DNA from: Alloalcanivorax venustensis ISO4
GTDB taxonomy: Bacteria; Pseudomonadota; Gammaproteobacteria; Pseudomonadales; Alcanivoracaceae
Assembly (NCBI RefSeq): GCF_015356855.1
Contig: NZ_ARXR01000009.1
Coordinates: 1 to 64,000 of the forward strand
DNA length: 64,000 nt
Direction of reading: 5' to 3'
A program made the translations under genes and the position numbers. Below the pieces are notes generated by a model. It ran no database searches. It was not told the origin of the DNA and saw only the letters and a program-made list of their open reading frames with translations. Position 1 is the stretch's first letter. Every line of letters starts with the position of its first letter. Shown in pieces: positions 28,299 through 35,607 of this stretch.

Positions 28299-28326
28299 TT
28301 GCGCGGGCGAGGCCCGCTCCCACAAT
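28299..28326. repeat. REP-like element
   Basis: On the minus strand it reads TTGTGGGAGCGGGCC-TC-GCCCGCGCAAA, an inverted repeat (GCGGGC/GCCCGC) with the conserved GTGGGA head. This is the most complete copy in the window. It sits between the convergent TM2 and DoxX genes. Confidence 0.75.
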
Positions 28327-28333
28327 TTTTCTC

Positions 28334-28717
28334 TCAGTTTTTCATGGCGTATTTGCCGGCGCCGAGGAAGAACAGCGCCACCGCGTTGAACAGGTAGAAC
28401 GCCTGCAGCTCGATCGCCCAACCGCCGGTTTTGCTGAGCGCGAACAGTTCGTTCATGTGCGCCATCAGCAGCGCCACCAGCATGTTGCCCACGATCAATA
28501 CCGCGCCGATCCGGGTGTAATAGCCGATGATGATCATCACCGGAGCGATCACTTCACCGATAAACACCCCATAGGCGAGAAAACCCGGCAGCCCATAACC
28601 CTGCAACGAACCGGAAATCCAGCCCACGCCGCTTTCCAGCTTGGCGATGCCGTGCAGCAACAACAGCAGCCCCAAGGTCAGGCGCAGAATCAATTTGCCC
28701 AAATCGGCGTTTTGCAT
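28334..28717 (-). CDS. DoxX family membrane protein
   Basis: A 127-residue protein with four hydrophobic helices and the DoxX opening GKLILRLTLGLLLLLHGIAKLESG, followed by GVFIGEVIAPVMIIIGYYTRIGAVL. Family members sit in the inner membrane, often in redox or stress contexts, with poorly defined roles. The gene is divergent from a TetR regulator and appears to share its palindromic operators, so it is a likely target of that regulator. Confidence 0.9.
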   Translation of the reverse strand: MQNADLGKLILRLTLGLLLLLHGIAKLESGVGWISGSLQGYGLPGFLAYGVFIGEVIAPVMIIIGYYTRIGAVLIVGNMLVALLMAHMNELFALSKTGGWAIELQAFYLFNAVALFFLGAGKYAMKN

Positions 28718-28862
28718 ATTCCCTCCTCGCTTTTAGAAGTCATCGTTATTGCCGCCTATTGAACGGTTTTGCCGGAGAAAAGAAAAGCAGCCGGCCCACA
28801 CTTTCGCTATTCATGCACAGTCCGGTCTCAGTCCGTCGGCGCACTTTTCTTCACGCGGCCTA

Positions 28863-28911
28863 TTTACATGATGGTCATCATCATTATATAAATGACGCTC
28901 ATCATCAAAAA
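28863..28911. promoter_or_regulatory. Back-to-back promoters with two TetR-type palindromes
   Basis: Plus strand: TTTACA (28863-28868) and TATAAA (28887-28892), 18-base spacer, drive the regulator. Minus strand: a perfect TATAAT (28883-28888) with a poor -35 near 28906-28911 drives doxX. The perfect palindrome ATGATG-GT-CATCAT (28868-28881) lies inside the first promoter and ATGA-CGC-TCAT (28892-28902) inside the second. This is the layout expected for an autoregulating repressor controlling both genes. Confidence 0.65.
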
Positions 28912-28938
28912 GCGACCGCCAAGCGCAAGAGGTCCAGC

Positions 28939-29511
28939 ATGAGAGTCAGCAAGGAACAGGCCGCCGCCAACCGTGAGCAGATCGTCCACCAGGCCGCCCG
29001 TTTGTTTCGCGAACGGGGCTTCGACGGCATCGGCGTGGCCGAACTGATGAAGAACGCCGGCCTGACCCACGGCGGCTTCTACGGCCATTTCGACTCCAAG
29101 GAACAGCTGATGGCGGAAGCCTGCGAGTACGCCATCGGCGTCACCGGGCGACGCTGGCGACGGCTGGTCAGCGACAGCGACGGACCGTCCATGGACACCC
29201 TGGCCCGCCGCTACCTGTCCAAACGCCACCGCGACGCCCCCGGGGATGGCTGCGTGCTGGCCGCCCTGGCCGGCGATGCCGCGCGACAAAGCCCGCCGGT
29301 GCGCGCCGCCTTCACCGGCAGCGTAAAGCGCTTTATCGACCTGCTCGGCAATGCCCTTCCCACCCGCGCCAAAGCCGCCCGCCGGCAGAAGGCGGTGGCC
29401 GCCTGCGCCGCCATGGTGGGTGCGCTGGTGCTGTCCCGGGCGGTGGACGACCCGGCGCTTTCCGAAGAATTCCTAGACGCCGTGGCCGCCCAGCTGCCCG
29501 GCACGCACTAA
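28939..29511 (+). CDS. TetR/AcrR family transcriptional regulator
   Basis: A 190-residue repressor with an N-terminal TetR helix-turn-helix (REQIVHQAARLFRERGFDGIGVAELMKNAGLTHGGFYGHFDSKEQLMAEA, residues 11-60) and a helical ligand-binding domain. The CVLAALAGDAAR stretch near residue 97 holds a Cys, as in the LmrA/YxaF-like subgroup. The ATG at 28939 is preferred to the much longer in-frame ORF because the HTH begins there. Likely represses itself and doxX; it could also influence the acyl-CoA cluster that starts 36 bases downstream. Confidence 0.92.
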   Translation: MRVSKEQAAANREQIVHQAARLFRERGFDGIGVAELMKNAGLTHGGFYGHFDSKEQLMAEACEYAIGVTGRRWRRLVSDSDGPSMDTLARRYLSKRHRDAPGDGCVLAALAGDAARQSPPVRAAFTGSVKRFIDLLGNALPTRAKAARRQKAVAACAAMVGALVLSRAVDDPALSEEFLDAVAAQLPGTH

Positions 29512-29547
29512 CCCCGGATTTTTTAACTCGAACATTGGAGTAAAACC

Positions 29548-29982
29548 ATGAGCGAAGCCGCACTGAACGGCCTGGAAACCCTGCAAATGCTGATGCGGGA
29601 GAAGCGTAACCCGGCCATCGGCGACACCCTGGATTTCACCCTGGTGGAAGTGGAAAAAGGCCGCGCCGTGTTCGAAGGCACGCCCTCGGAGAAAGTCTAT
29701 AACCCGATCGGCTCGGTGCACGGCGGCTACGCCGCCGCCCTGCTGGATTCCGCCTGCGGCTGCGCGGTGCACGCCAGCCTGGACGCCGACCAGGCCTATA
29801 CCACGGCGGAACTGAAAGTGGCCTACCACCGGGGCATGACCAAGGACACCGGCCCGGTGCGCGCCGAAGGCACGGTGATCACCCTGGGCCGCCGCCTCGG
29901 CTTCGCCGAAGCCCGCCTCACCGACCGCAACGGCAAGCTCTACGCCAGCGCCACCTCCACCCTGTTGATCATGCAGCGGTGA
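29548..29982 (+). CDS. PaaI family hotdog thioesterase
   Basis: A 144-residue hotdog thioesterase with VYNPIGSVHGGYAAALLDSACGCAV and the strand KVAYHRGMTKDTGPVRAEGTVI. Such enzymes hydrolyse acyl- or aryl-CoA thioesters. It is the first gene of a five-gene plus-strand unit. Its stop overlaps the GTG start of the MATE gene by 4 bases. Confidence 0.9.
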   Translation: MSEAALNGLETLQMLMREKRNPAIGDTLDFTLVEVEKGRAVFEGTPSEKVYNPIGSVHGGYAAALLDSACGCAVHASLDADQAYTTAELKVAYHRGMTKDTGPVRAEGTVITLGRRLGFAEARLTDRNGKLYASATSTLLIMQR

Positions 29983-31388
29983 CCACCGTGAACCAGGCCG
30001 CCACCCTGAGCCCGCCGCGCGCCCTGCCGAATGCGCGCACCCGGATGATTCTGGAGGCGCCGGTGCTGCCCACCCTGCTGGCGCTGGCGGCCCCCAACCT
30101 GGTGGTGATGCTGGCCCAGGCACTGGCCAATTTCCTGGAAAGTTACTACGTCGGCCTGCTGGGCGTGGACGCCCTGGCCGGCGCCGCCCTGGTGTTTCCG
30201 CTGGTAATGCTGATGATGATGATGTCCGCCGGCGGTATCGGCGGCGGCATCTCCTCGGCGGTGGCCCGCTCCCTGGGCGCCGGCGATCAGGACAAGGCCG
30301 ACGCCCTGGCCCTGCATGCGGTGGTGATCGTGCTGGTCTTCGGGCTGGTCTGCTCGGCGATCGTGATCGGCTTCGCCGTCCCCCTTTACGGGGCGCTGGG
30401 CGGACAGGGCGCGGCCCTGGACGCGGCGGTGGCCTATTCCAACGCGCTGTTCTGCGGCGTGGTGTTTTTGTGGTTGATGAACGGTTTGTCGGCGGTGCTG
30501 CGCGGCGCCGGCAATATGCGCCTGCCGGCCCTGGTGATGGTGGGCGGCGTGCCCCTGCTGTTGGTGCTCTCGCCGGTGCTGATTTTCGGCTTCGGCCCGG
30601 TGCCGGCACTGGGTATCACCGGCGCCGGTCTGGCGCTGGCCGGTTATTACCTGATCGCCACGGTGATTCTCGCGGCCACGCTGATCCGTGGGCGCGGCGG
30701 CGTGCGGCTGAGTTTGCACCATTCTCTGCGGCGCGCCCTGTTCGGCGAGATCCTCGGCGTCGGTCTGTGGTCGTCGTTGAACACCGTGCTGTCGAATCTG
30801 TGCGTGGTGGTGGCCACCTTCTTCGTGGCGCGCACCAGCATGGAGGCGCTGGCCGGCTTCGGCCTGGGCATCCGCATCGAGTATCTGCAGATCCCCATCG
30901 TGTTCGGTTTCGGCACCGCCCTGGTGGCGATGGTGGGCATGAACCTGGGCGCCGGCCAGTTCCAGCGCGCCCGGCGCATCGCCTGGACCGGCGCGGCGGT
31001 GGCGGCCATCGCCACCGAGACCGTGGGCCTGGCGGCGGCACTGTTCCCACACGCCTGGCTGAGCCTGTTCACCGACGACCCGGAGGCGATCGCCACCGGC
31101 GCGCTCTACCTGCGCATCGTCGCGCCCGCCTACGCCTTTCTCGGTGTCGGCCTGGCGCTGTATTTCGCTTCCCAGGGCGCCGGACGCATGGGCTGGCCGC
31201 TGTTCGCCAGCGTCGTGCGGCTGACGGTGCTGGCCCTCGGCTGCGCGCTGGTGGCCTGGTGGCTGCCGGGCAACCTGGCCGCGCTGTGCGCGGTGATGGT
31301 GGCCGCCCTGGTGGCGATGGCGTTGTTCAACGGCTTGCCCTGGCTGCGACAGGCACCGGGCGGGCCTGACACAGGAGACACACCATGA
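29979..31388 (+). CDS. MATE family efflux transporter
   Basis: A 469-residue protein with about 12 transmembrane helices in two halves. The MatE-type motif LAAPNLVVMLAQALANFLESYYVGLLGVDALAGAALVFPLVMLM is in the first helices, and the second half repeats the pattern (EILGVGLWSSLNTVLSNLCVVVATFFVARTSMEALAGFGLG). MATE exporters expel cationic or lipophilic compounds using sodium or proton gradients. The start is GTG at 29979. It is coupled to both neighbours by 4-base overlaps, so it probably serves the same pathway. Confidence 0.9.
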   Translation: MTTVNQAATLSPPRALPNARTRMILEAPVLPTLLALAAPNLVVMLAQALANFLESYYVGLLGVDALAGAALVFPLVMLMMMMSAGGIGGGISSAVARSLGAGDQDKADALALHAVVIVLVFGLVCSAIVIGFAVPLYGALGGQGAALDAAVAYSNALFCGVVFLWLMNGLSAVLRGAGNMRLPALVMVGGVPLLLVLSPVLIFGFGPVPALGITGAGLALAGYYLIATVILAATLIRGRGGVRLSLHHSLRRALFGEILGVGLWSSLNTVLSNLCVVVATFFVARTSMEALAGFGLGIRIEYLQIPIVFGFGTALVAMVGMNLGAGQFQRARRIAWTGAAVAAIATETVGLAAALFPHAWLSLFTDDPEAIATGALYLRIVAPAYAFLGVGLALYFASQGAGRMGWPLFASVVRLTVLALGCALVAWWLPGNLAALCAVMVAALVAMALFNGLPWLRQAPGGPDTGDTP

Positions 31389-32518
31389 AAGCCGTTATCG
31401 CGGGCTACGCCCGATCCCCGTTTCACTTCGCCAACAAAGGCCTGCTCGCCCGGGTACGTCCGGACGATCTCGCCAGCCAGGTGGTCAAGGCGCTGCTCGC
31501 CCGCACCGACCTGGACCCGGCGCTGCTCGAAGATGTGATTCTCGGCTGCGCCTACCCGGAGGCGTCCCAGGGCAACAACCTGGCGCGCATCGTCGGCCTG
31601 CTCAGCGGCCTGCCCCAGGAGGTGGGCGGCATGACCGTGAACCGCTTCTGCGGCTCGTCCATGTCGGCGATCCATATTGCCGCCGCCAACATCGAGGCCG
31701 GCCTGGGCGACGCCTTCCTATGCGTGGGCGTGGAATCGATGACGCAGGTACCCCAGGGCGGCTTTAACTTCTCGCCCAACCCCTCGCTCCAGGAACAGAC
31801 CGACGCCTATGTGTCCATGGGCCGCACCGCCGAGAACGTGGCGCAACGCTACAGCATTCCCCGCGCTGAACAGGAACGGATGGCGCTGGAATCCCACCAC
31901 AAGGCCGCCGCCGCCCGGGAGCAGGGGCGCCTGCGCGACGAGATCGTGCGCATCCAGACCGGCACCGGCGAGTGGATCACCGAGGACGGCTGCATCCGGC
32001 CCAACACCTCCCTGGAAGCCTTGGCCAAGCTGCCGCCGGCGTTCGATGAGAACGGCGTGGTCACCGCCGGCACCTCGTCGCCGCTCACCGACGGCGCCTC
32101 CGCCGTACTGGTCACCAGCGACGACTTCGCCGCCCGCCACAACCTGACCCCGAGCGCGCGCATCCGCGCCGTGGCCAGCGCCGGCTGCGACCCGGCGGTG
32201 ATGGGCCTGGGCCCGATCCCCGCCACGCAGAAAGCGCTGGCCAGGGCCGGCCTGAACGCCGACGACCTGGGCGTGGTGGAGATCAACGAGGCATTCGCCT
32301 CCCAGGCGCTGGCCTGCATCGGCGACCTGAATCTGGACCCGGCCACCGTCAACCTGGACGGCGGTGGCATGGCCATCGGCCACCCGCTGGGCGCCACCGG
32401 CGCGCGCATCACCGGCAAAGCGGCGGCGCTGCTGCAACGGGAAAAGGTGAAGTACGCCCTCGCCACCCAATGCATCGGCGGCGGCCAGGGCGTGGCCACC
32501 ATTCTGGAAGCGCTGTAA
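31385..32518 (+). CDS. Thiolase (acetyl-CoA acyltransferase)
   Basis: A 377-residue thiolase. The nucleophile is Cys89 (VNRFCGSSMSAIH), the His base is in GMAIGHPLGATGAR, and the acid/base Cys is in TQCIGGGQG. The NEAF motif (INEAFASQAL) is intact, indicating degradative or biosynthetic thiolase chemistry on 3-ketoacyl-CoA. It ends at TAA with the next ATG immediately adjacent, so it is co-translated with the MFS gene. Confidence 0.93.
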   Translation: MKAVIAGYARSPFHFANKGLLARVRPDDLASQVVKALLARTDLDPALLEDVILGCAYPEASQGNNLARIVGLLSGLPQEVGGMTVNRFCGSSMSAIHIAAANIEAGLGDAFLCVGVESMTQVPQGGFNFSPNPSLQEQTDAYVSMGRTAENVAQRYSIPRAEQERMALESHHKAAAAREQGRLRDEIVRIQTGTGEWITEDGCIRPNTSLEALAKLPPAFDENGVVTAGTSSPLTDGASAVLVTSDDFAARHNLTPSARIRAVASAGCDPAVMGLGPIPATQKALARAGLNADDLGVVEINEAFASQALACIGDLNLDPATVNLDGGGMAIGHPLGATGARITGKAAALLQREKVKYALATQCIGGGQGVATILEAL

Positions 32519-33796
32519 ATGCGACGCTGGCACTACGCCTGGGTGATCGCCGGCGTCACCTTCCTGACCATGCTTTCCGCCTCGGCGGCGCTGGGTTTGC
32601 CGGGGGCGTTTCTGCGCCCCCTGGGGGAAGAGTTCGGCTGGAACACGGAGCAGATTTCCACCGCGCTGGCGATCCGCTTCGTGCTGTTCGGGCTGATGGG
32701 GCCGTTCTCGGCCCTGTTTATAGAACGCTTCGGGCTGCGCCCGATTATGGCCGGGGCGCTGCTGTCCGTGGCCGGCGGGCTGGGCCTGTCCACGCAAATG
32801 AGCGAAGTCTGGCATCTGATTCTGCTGTGGGGCGTGCTGCTGGGCCTGGGCTCCGGGCTGATCGCCCTGGTGCTGGGCGCGGTGGTCGCCAACCGCTGGT
32901 TCGAGCAGCGGCGCGGCCTGGTGCTGGGCATGCTCACCGCCAGCGTCGCCACCGGCCAGTTGTTGTTCCTGCCCCTGGCCACCTGGCTGATCGAGGTGGT
33001 GGGCTGGCGCTGGGCGCTGATGCCGGTGGTGCTGTGCTGCCTGCTGGTGGCGGCGCTGGTATGGCTGCTGGTGCGCGACCATCCCCGCGACCTGGGCCTG
33101 CGCCCCTTCGGCGCCCATGCCGACACCTCGGTGGAAGCGCCGCCCGCCGCCGGCGTCGCGCCGATGTCTTTCCTGGAGCCGCTGCGGCTGCTGCGCGGCG
33201 CGCTTAAGAACCGGGTGTTCTGGGTGCTGTTCGGCACCTTCTTTATCTGCGGGCTGAGCACCAACGGCCTGATCCAGACCCACTTCATCGCCCTGTGCGG
33301 CGACTTCGGCATGGCGCCGCTGCCCGCCGCCTCGGTGCTGGCGATGATGGGCGCCTTCGACCTGGTGGGCACCATCCTCTCCGGCTGGCTGTCCGACCGC
33401 TTCGACTGCCGCAAACTGCTGTTCTGGTATTACGGCCTGCGCGGCCTGAGCCTGTTCTGGCTGCCCTACTCCGACTTCACCCTGTACGGGCTGGGCCTGT
33501 TCGCCATGTTCTACGGCCTCGACTGGATCGCCACCGTGCCGCCCACCATCAAGCTGGCCGGCCAGGCGTTCGGCCCGCAAAAAGCCGGCATGCTGTTCGG
33601 CTGGATCTTCGCCGGCCACCAGCTCGGCGGCGCCGTGGCGGCCTACGGCGCGGGCCTGTCGCGCACCCTGCTGCTCACCTACACCCCCGCGCTGTTCGCC
33701 GCCGGCGCCGCCTGCGTGCTCGCCGCCCTGGCGGTGTTCCTGATCCGCAAATCGGAAACCTCGCCGCCCCCGGCGTACACCAAGGGCGCCGGATAG
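32519..33796 (+). CDS. MFS transporter
   Basis: A 425-residue 12-helix major facilitator, resembling monocarboxylate/oxalate-formate type carriers. Helix 1 begins at HYAWVIAGVTFLTML and the loop GPFSALFIERFGLRP carries the motif A-like segment. The central loop (residues 185-225) is hydrophilic. The second half starts near LKNRVFWVLFGTFFICGLSTNGLIQTHFI. Placed between a thiolase and a crotonase, it could import or export an acid used by that pathway; substrate unknown. Confidence 0.88.
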   Translation: MRRWHYAWVIAGVTFLTMLSASAALGLPGAFLRPLGEEFGWNTEQISTALAIRFVLFGLMGPFSALFIERFGLRPIMAGALLSVAGGLGLSTQMSEVWHLILLWGVLLGLGSGLIALVLGAVVANRWFEQRRGLVLGMLTASVATGQLLFLPLATWLIEVVGWRWALMPVVLCCLLVAALVWLLVRDHPRDLGLRPFGAHADTSVEAPPAAGVAPMSFLEPLRLLRGALKNRVFWVLFGTFFICGLSTNGLIQTHFIALCGDFGMAPLPAASVLAMMGAFDLVGTILSGWLSDRFDCRKLLFWYYGLRGLSLFWLPYSDFTLYGLGLFAMFYGLDWIATVPPTIKLAGQAFGPQKAGMLFGWIFAGHQLGGAVAAYGAGLSRTLLLTYTPALFAAGAACVLAALAVFLIRKSETSPPPAYTKGAG

Positions 33797-33833
33797 GCGA
33801 TACTGCGGCGGAGCCCAGAAACAGGAGAACCTT

Positions 33834-34613
33834 GTGTCCGCTTCCCCGATCCTTGTCGAAACCGACGGCCCGGTCCGCACGATCATTATTAACCGGCCGG
33901 ACAAGCGTAACGCCGTGGACCGCCCCACCGCCGACGCCCTGCGCGACGCCTTTCAGGCGTTCGAGGACGACGACACCGTCAGCGTGGCGGTGCTCGCCGG
34001 CGCCGGCGGCAACTTCTGCGCCGGCGCCGACCTGGCCGCCCTGGGCGACCCGCAACGCCGCAACGAAGTCGAACCGAAAGGCACCGGCCCCGGCCCCATG
34101 GGCCCGTCGCGCATGTTGCTCAGCAAACCGGTGATCGCCGCGGTCTCCGGCTACGCCGTGGCCGGCGGCCTGGAGCTGGCGCTGTTCTGTGACCTGCGGG
34201 TGGCGGAGGCCTCCGCCGTGTTCGGCGTGTTCTGCCGACGCTGGGGCGTACCGCTGATCGACGGCGGCACCGTACGCCTGCCGCGTATCGTCGGCCAGGG
34301 CCACGCTATGGACATGATCCTCACCGGCCGCCCGGTGCACGCCGACGAAGCCCTGCGCATGGGCCTCGCCAACCGCGTGGTCGACGACGGCGAAGGCCTG
34401 GAAAGCGCCCAGGCCCTGGCCCACAGCATCGCCGGCTTCCCACAACGCTGCCTGCGCGCCGACCGGCTCTCCGCCTACCAGCAATGGGACCAGCCCCTGG
34501 CGGACGCGCTGGCCCGCGAAGGCGCCGGCGGCTACCCGATCGTCTTCGAAGAAGCCATCGCCGGCGCCGAACGCTTCGCCAAAGGCGCCGGCCGCCACGG
34601 CGAGTTCGAATAA
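33834..34613 (+). CDS. Crotonase/enoyl-CoA hydratase family protein
   Basis: A 259-residue crotonase-fold protein starting at GTG (33834) with AGGAG upstream. The CoA-binding and oxyanion loop is intact (GAGGNFCAGADLAAL), as is the second (SGYAVAGGLELALFCDLRV). The first catalytic Glu (E114 in GGLE) is present, but the second Glu of enoyl-CoA hydratases (FGxPE) is Cys134 here (FGVFC). Ordinary hydration is therefore doubtful; an isomerase, hydrolase or other crotonase reaction is possible. Last gene of the cluster. Confidence 0.88.
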   Translation: MSASPILVETDGPVRTIIINRPDKRNAVDRPTADALRDAFQAFEDDDTVSVAVLAGAGGNFCAGADLAALGDPQRRNEVEPKGTGPGPMGPSRMLLSKPVIAAVSGYAVAGGLELALFCDLRVAEASAVFGVFCRRWGVPLIDGGTVRLPRIVGQGHAMDMILTGRPVHADEALRMGLANRVVDDGEGLESAQALAHSIAGFPQRCLRADRLSAYQQWDQPLADALAREGAGGYPIVFEEAIAGAERFAKGAGRHGEFE

Positions 34614-34633
34614 AACCCCGAAGCAGCCGACAC

Positions 34634-35074
34634 TCAGCAGTCGCCGATGCGCTTGCCGCTCAGCTCCATGCGCATGTTCATCGGCCCCATGGGGCTCTTC
34701 ATATCACCCGTCATGGTGCCCTCCATGGTGTCGCCCTGGAGCTTGAGGTCCGCCGACATCGTATAGGGCGAACCGTCCGGCCCCGGACAGCTCAGCGTAT
34801 AACGCAACCGTGACCGGCTCTGCTCCAGCTCGGACACCTCACAGTCCTTCAGCTCATCACCGCCGAACAGGTCCGGATCGGTCACGTCTTCCTGGCGCAC
34901 GCAGTCCTTGTTCTTCATGGTCCGGGCCGGCATCGCCTGGCCACCGGCGCTCATCGTCATGGTGGTCTCATATTCCCACTGGCCAGGGTTAATGTTGGGC
35001 GTTTCCGCCGAAACCAGTGCAGGCGCAGTGATCAGCAGGGCCACGACACAAGCCTTTGAAATCGACATCCTCAT
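34634..35074 (-). CDS. DUF3617 domain-containing exported protein
   Basis: A 146-residue protein with a signal peptide (MRMSISKACVVALLITAPALVSA) and the DUF3617 pattern: INPGQWEYETTMTMSAGG near the start of the mature part, paired Cys (KDCVRQ, KDCEVS, LSCPG, GDC at the C-terminus) and a Met-rich C-terminal sheet (GTMTGDMKSPMGPMNMRMELSGKRIGDC). Four Cys suggest disulfides in the periplasm. Function unknown. It has normal GC content, unlike the neighbouring AT-rich gene. Confidence 0.88.
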   Translation of the reverse strand: MRMSISKACVVALLITAPALVSAETPNINPGQWEYETTMTMSAGGQAMPARTMKNKDCVRQEDVTDPDLFGGDELKDCEVSELEQSRSRLRYTLSCPGPDGSPYTMSADLKLQGDTMEGTMTGDMKSPMGPMNMRMELSGKRIGDC

Positions 35075-35196
35075 GGTTGTTCTCCTTTCGGTATATCATG
35101 TAATCAATCGTAGGTCCGCCGAACGTCGCATAGTATCCCCCGAACGAGGCAGCCCACGTGCGGAAAACGTCTGTCCCACACGGCTCCAATGGCCCT

Positions 35197-35607
35197 TCAT
35201 GACAATAAAAATATAAATGGAGTCACGATATAGCCGAAAATGGCAGCTCCCAAAAAGAACCAAAATGTCCTCTGGTCCTGCCTTAGATAGCTGATATTCG
35301 CACTGACCGGGCAAACGAATACACGATCTGGCATTTCCGCTTCCTCCGCCTTTTCTTTTGATGAAAAGGGACGTCCTCCAAAAAGAAAATACGTATTACC
35401 TTCGTATTTTTCACCTTGATGAAAATAGTGGTATTTAACAGTAACAATCCAAACCCTACGATCACCAACCTTCACCTCGTTTACTAATTTTTCAGTGTCT
35501 TTACTTGGAACCCTGGGCCAGAATCTAGCCCAGCACATAGTCATAAAAATCACGAGAGAGAGTGAAGAAATGGCCGCCAAAAAAAAAGCGATTATTTCGT
35601 ATATCAC
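35197..35607 (-). CDS. Small two-helix membrane protein, candidate immunity protein
   Basis: 136 residues: an N-terminal hydrophobic helix (MIYEIIAFFLAAISSLSLVIFMTM), a soluble middle with a DUF3592-like pattern (VTVKYHYFHQGEKYEGNTYFLF, later DRVFVCPVSANISYLRQ) and a C-terminal helix (FWFFLGAAIFGYIVTPFIFLL). The DUF3592 resemblance is weak. The gene is markedly AT-rich compared with its neighbours. Its ATG overlaps the stop of the large transglutaminase-like gene by 4 bases (ATGA), so the two are translated together. The setting suggests it protects against the hydrophobic C-terminal tip of that protein; this is inference. No homologue of known function is recognised. Confidence 0.75.
   Translation of the reverse strand: MIYEIIAFFLAAISSLSLVIFMTMCWARFWPRVPSKDTEKLVNEVKVGDRRVWIVTVKYHYFHQGEKYEGNTYFLFGGRPFSSKEKAEEAEMPDRVFVCPVSANISYLRQDQRTFWFFLGAAIFGYIVTPFIFLLS

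Noticed and set aside
31718-33928. A 736-codon open frame on the minus strand opposite the thiolase and MFS genes
   Set aside because: Gln/Gly/His-rich antisense shadow of well-supported genes; no domain or start signal.
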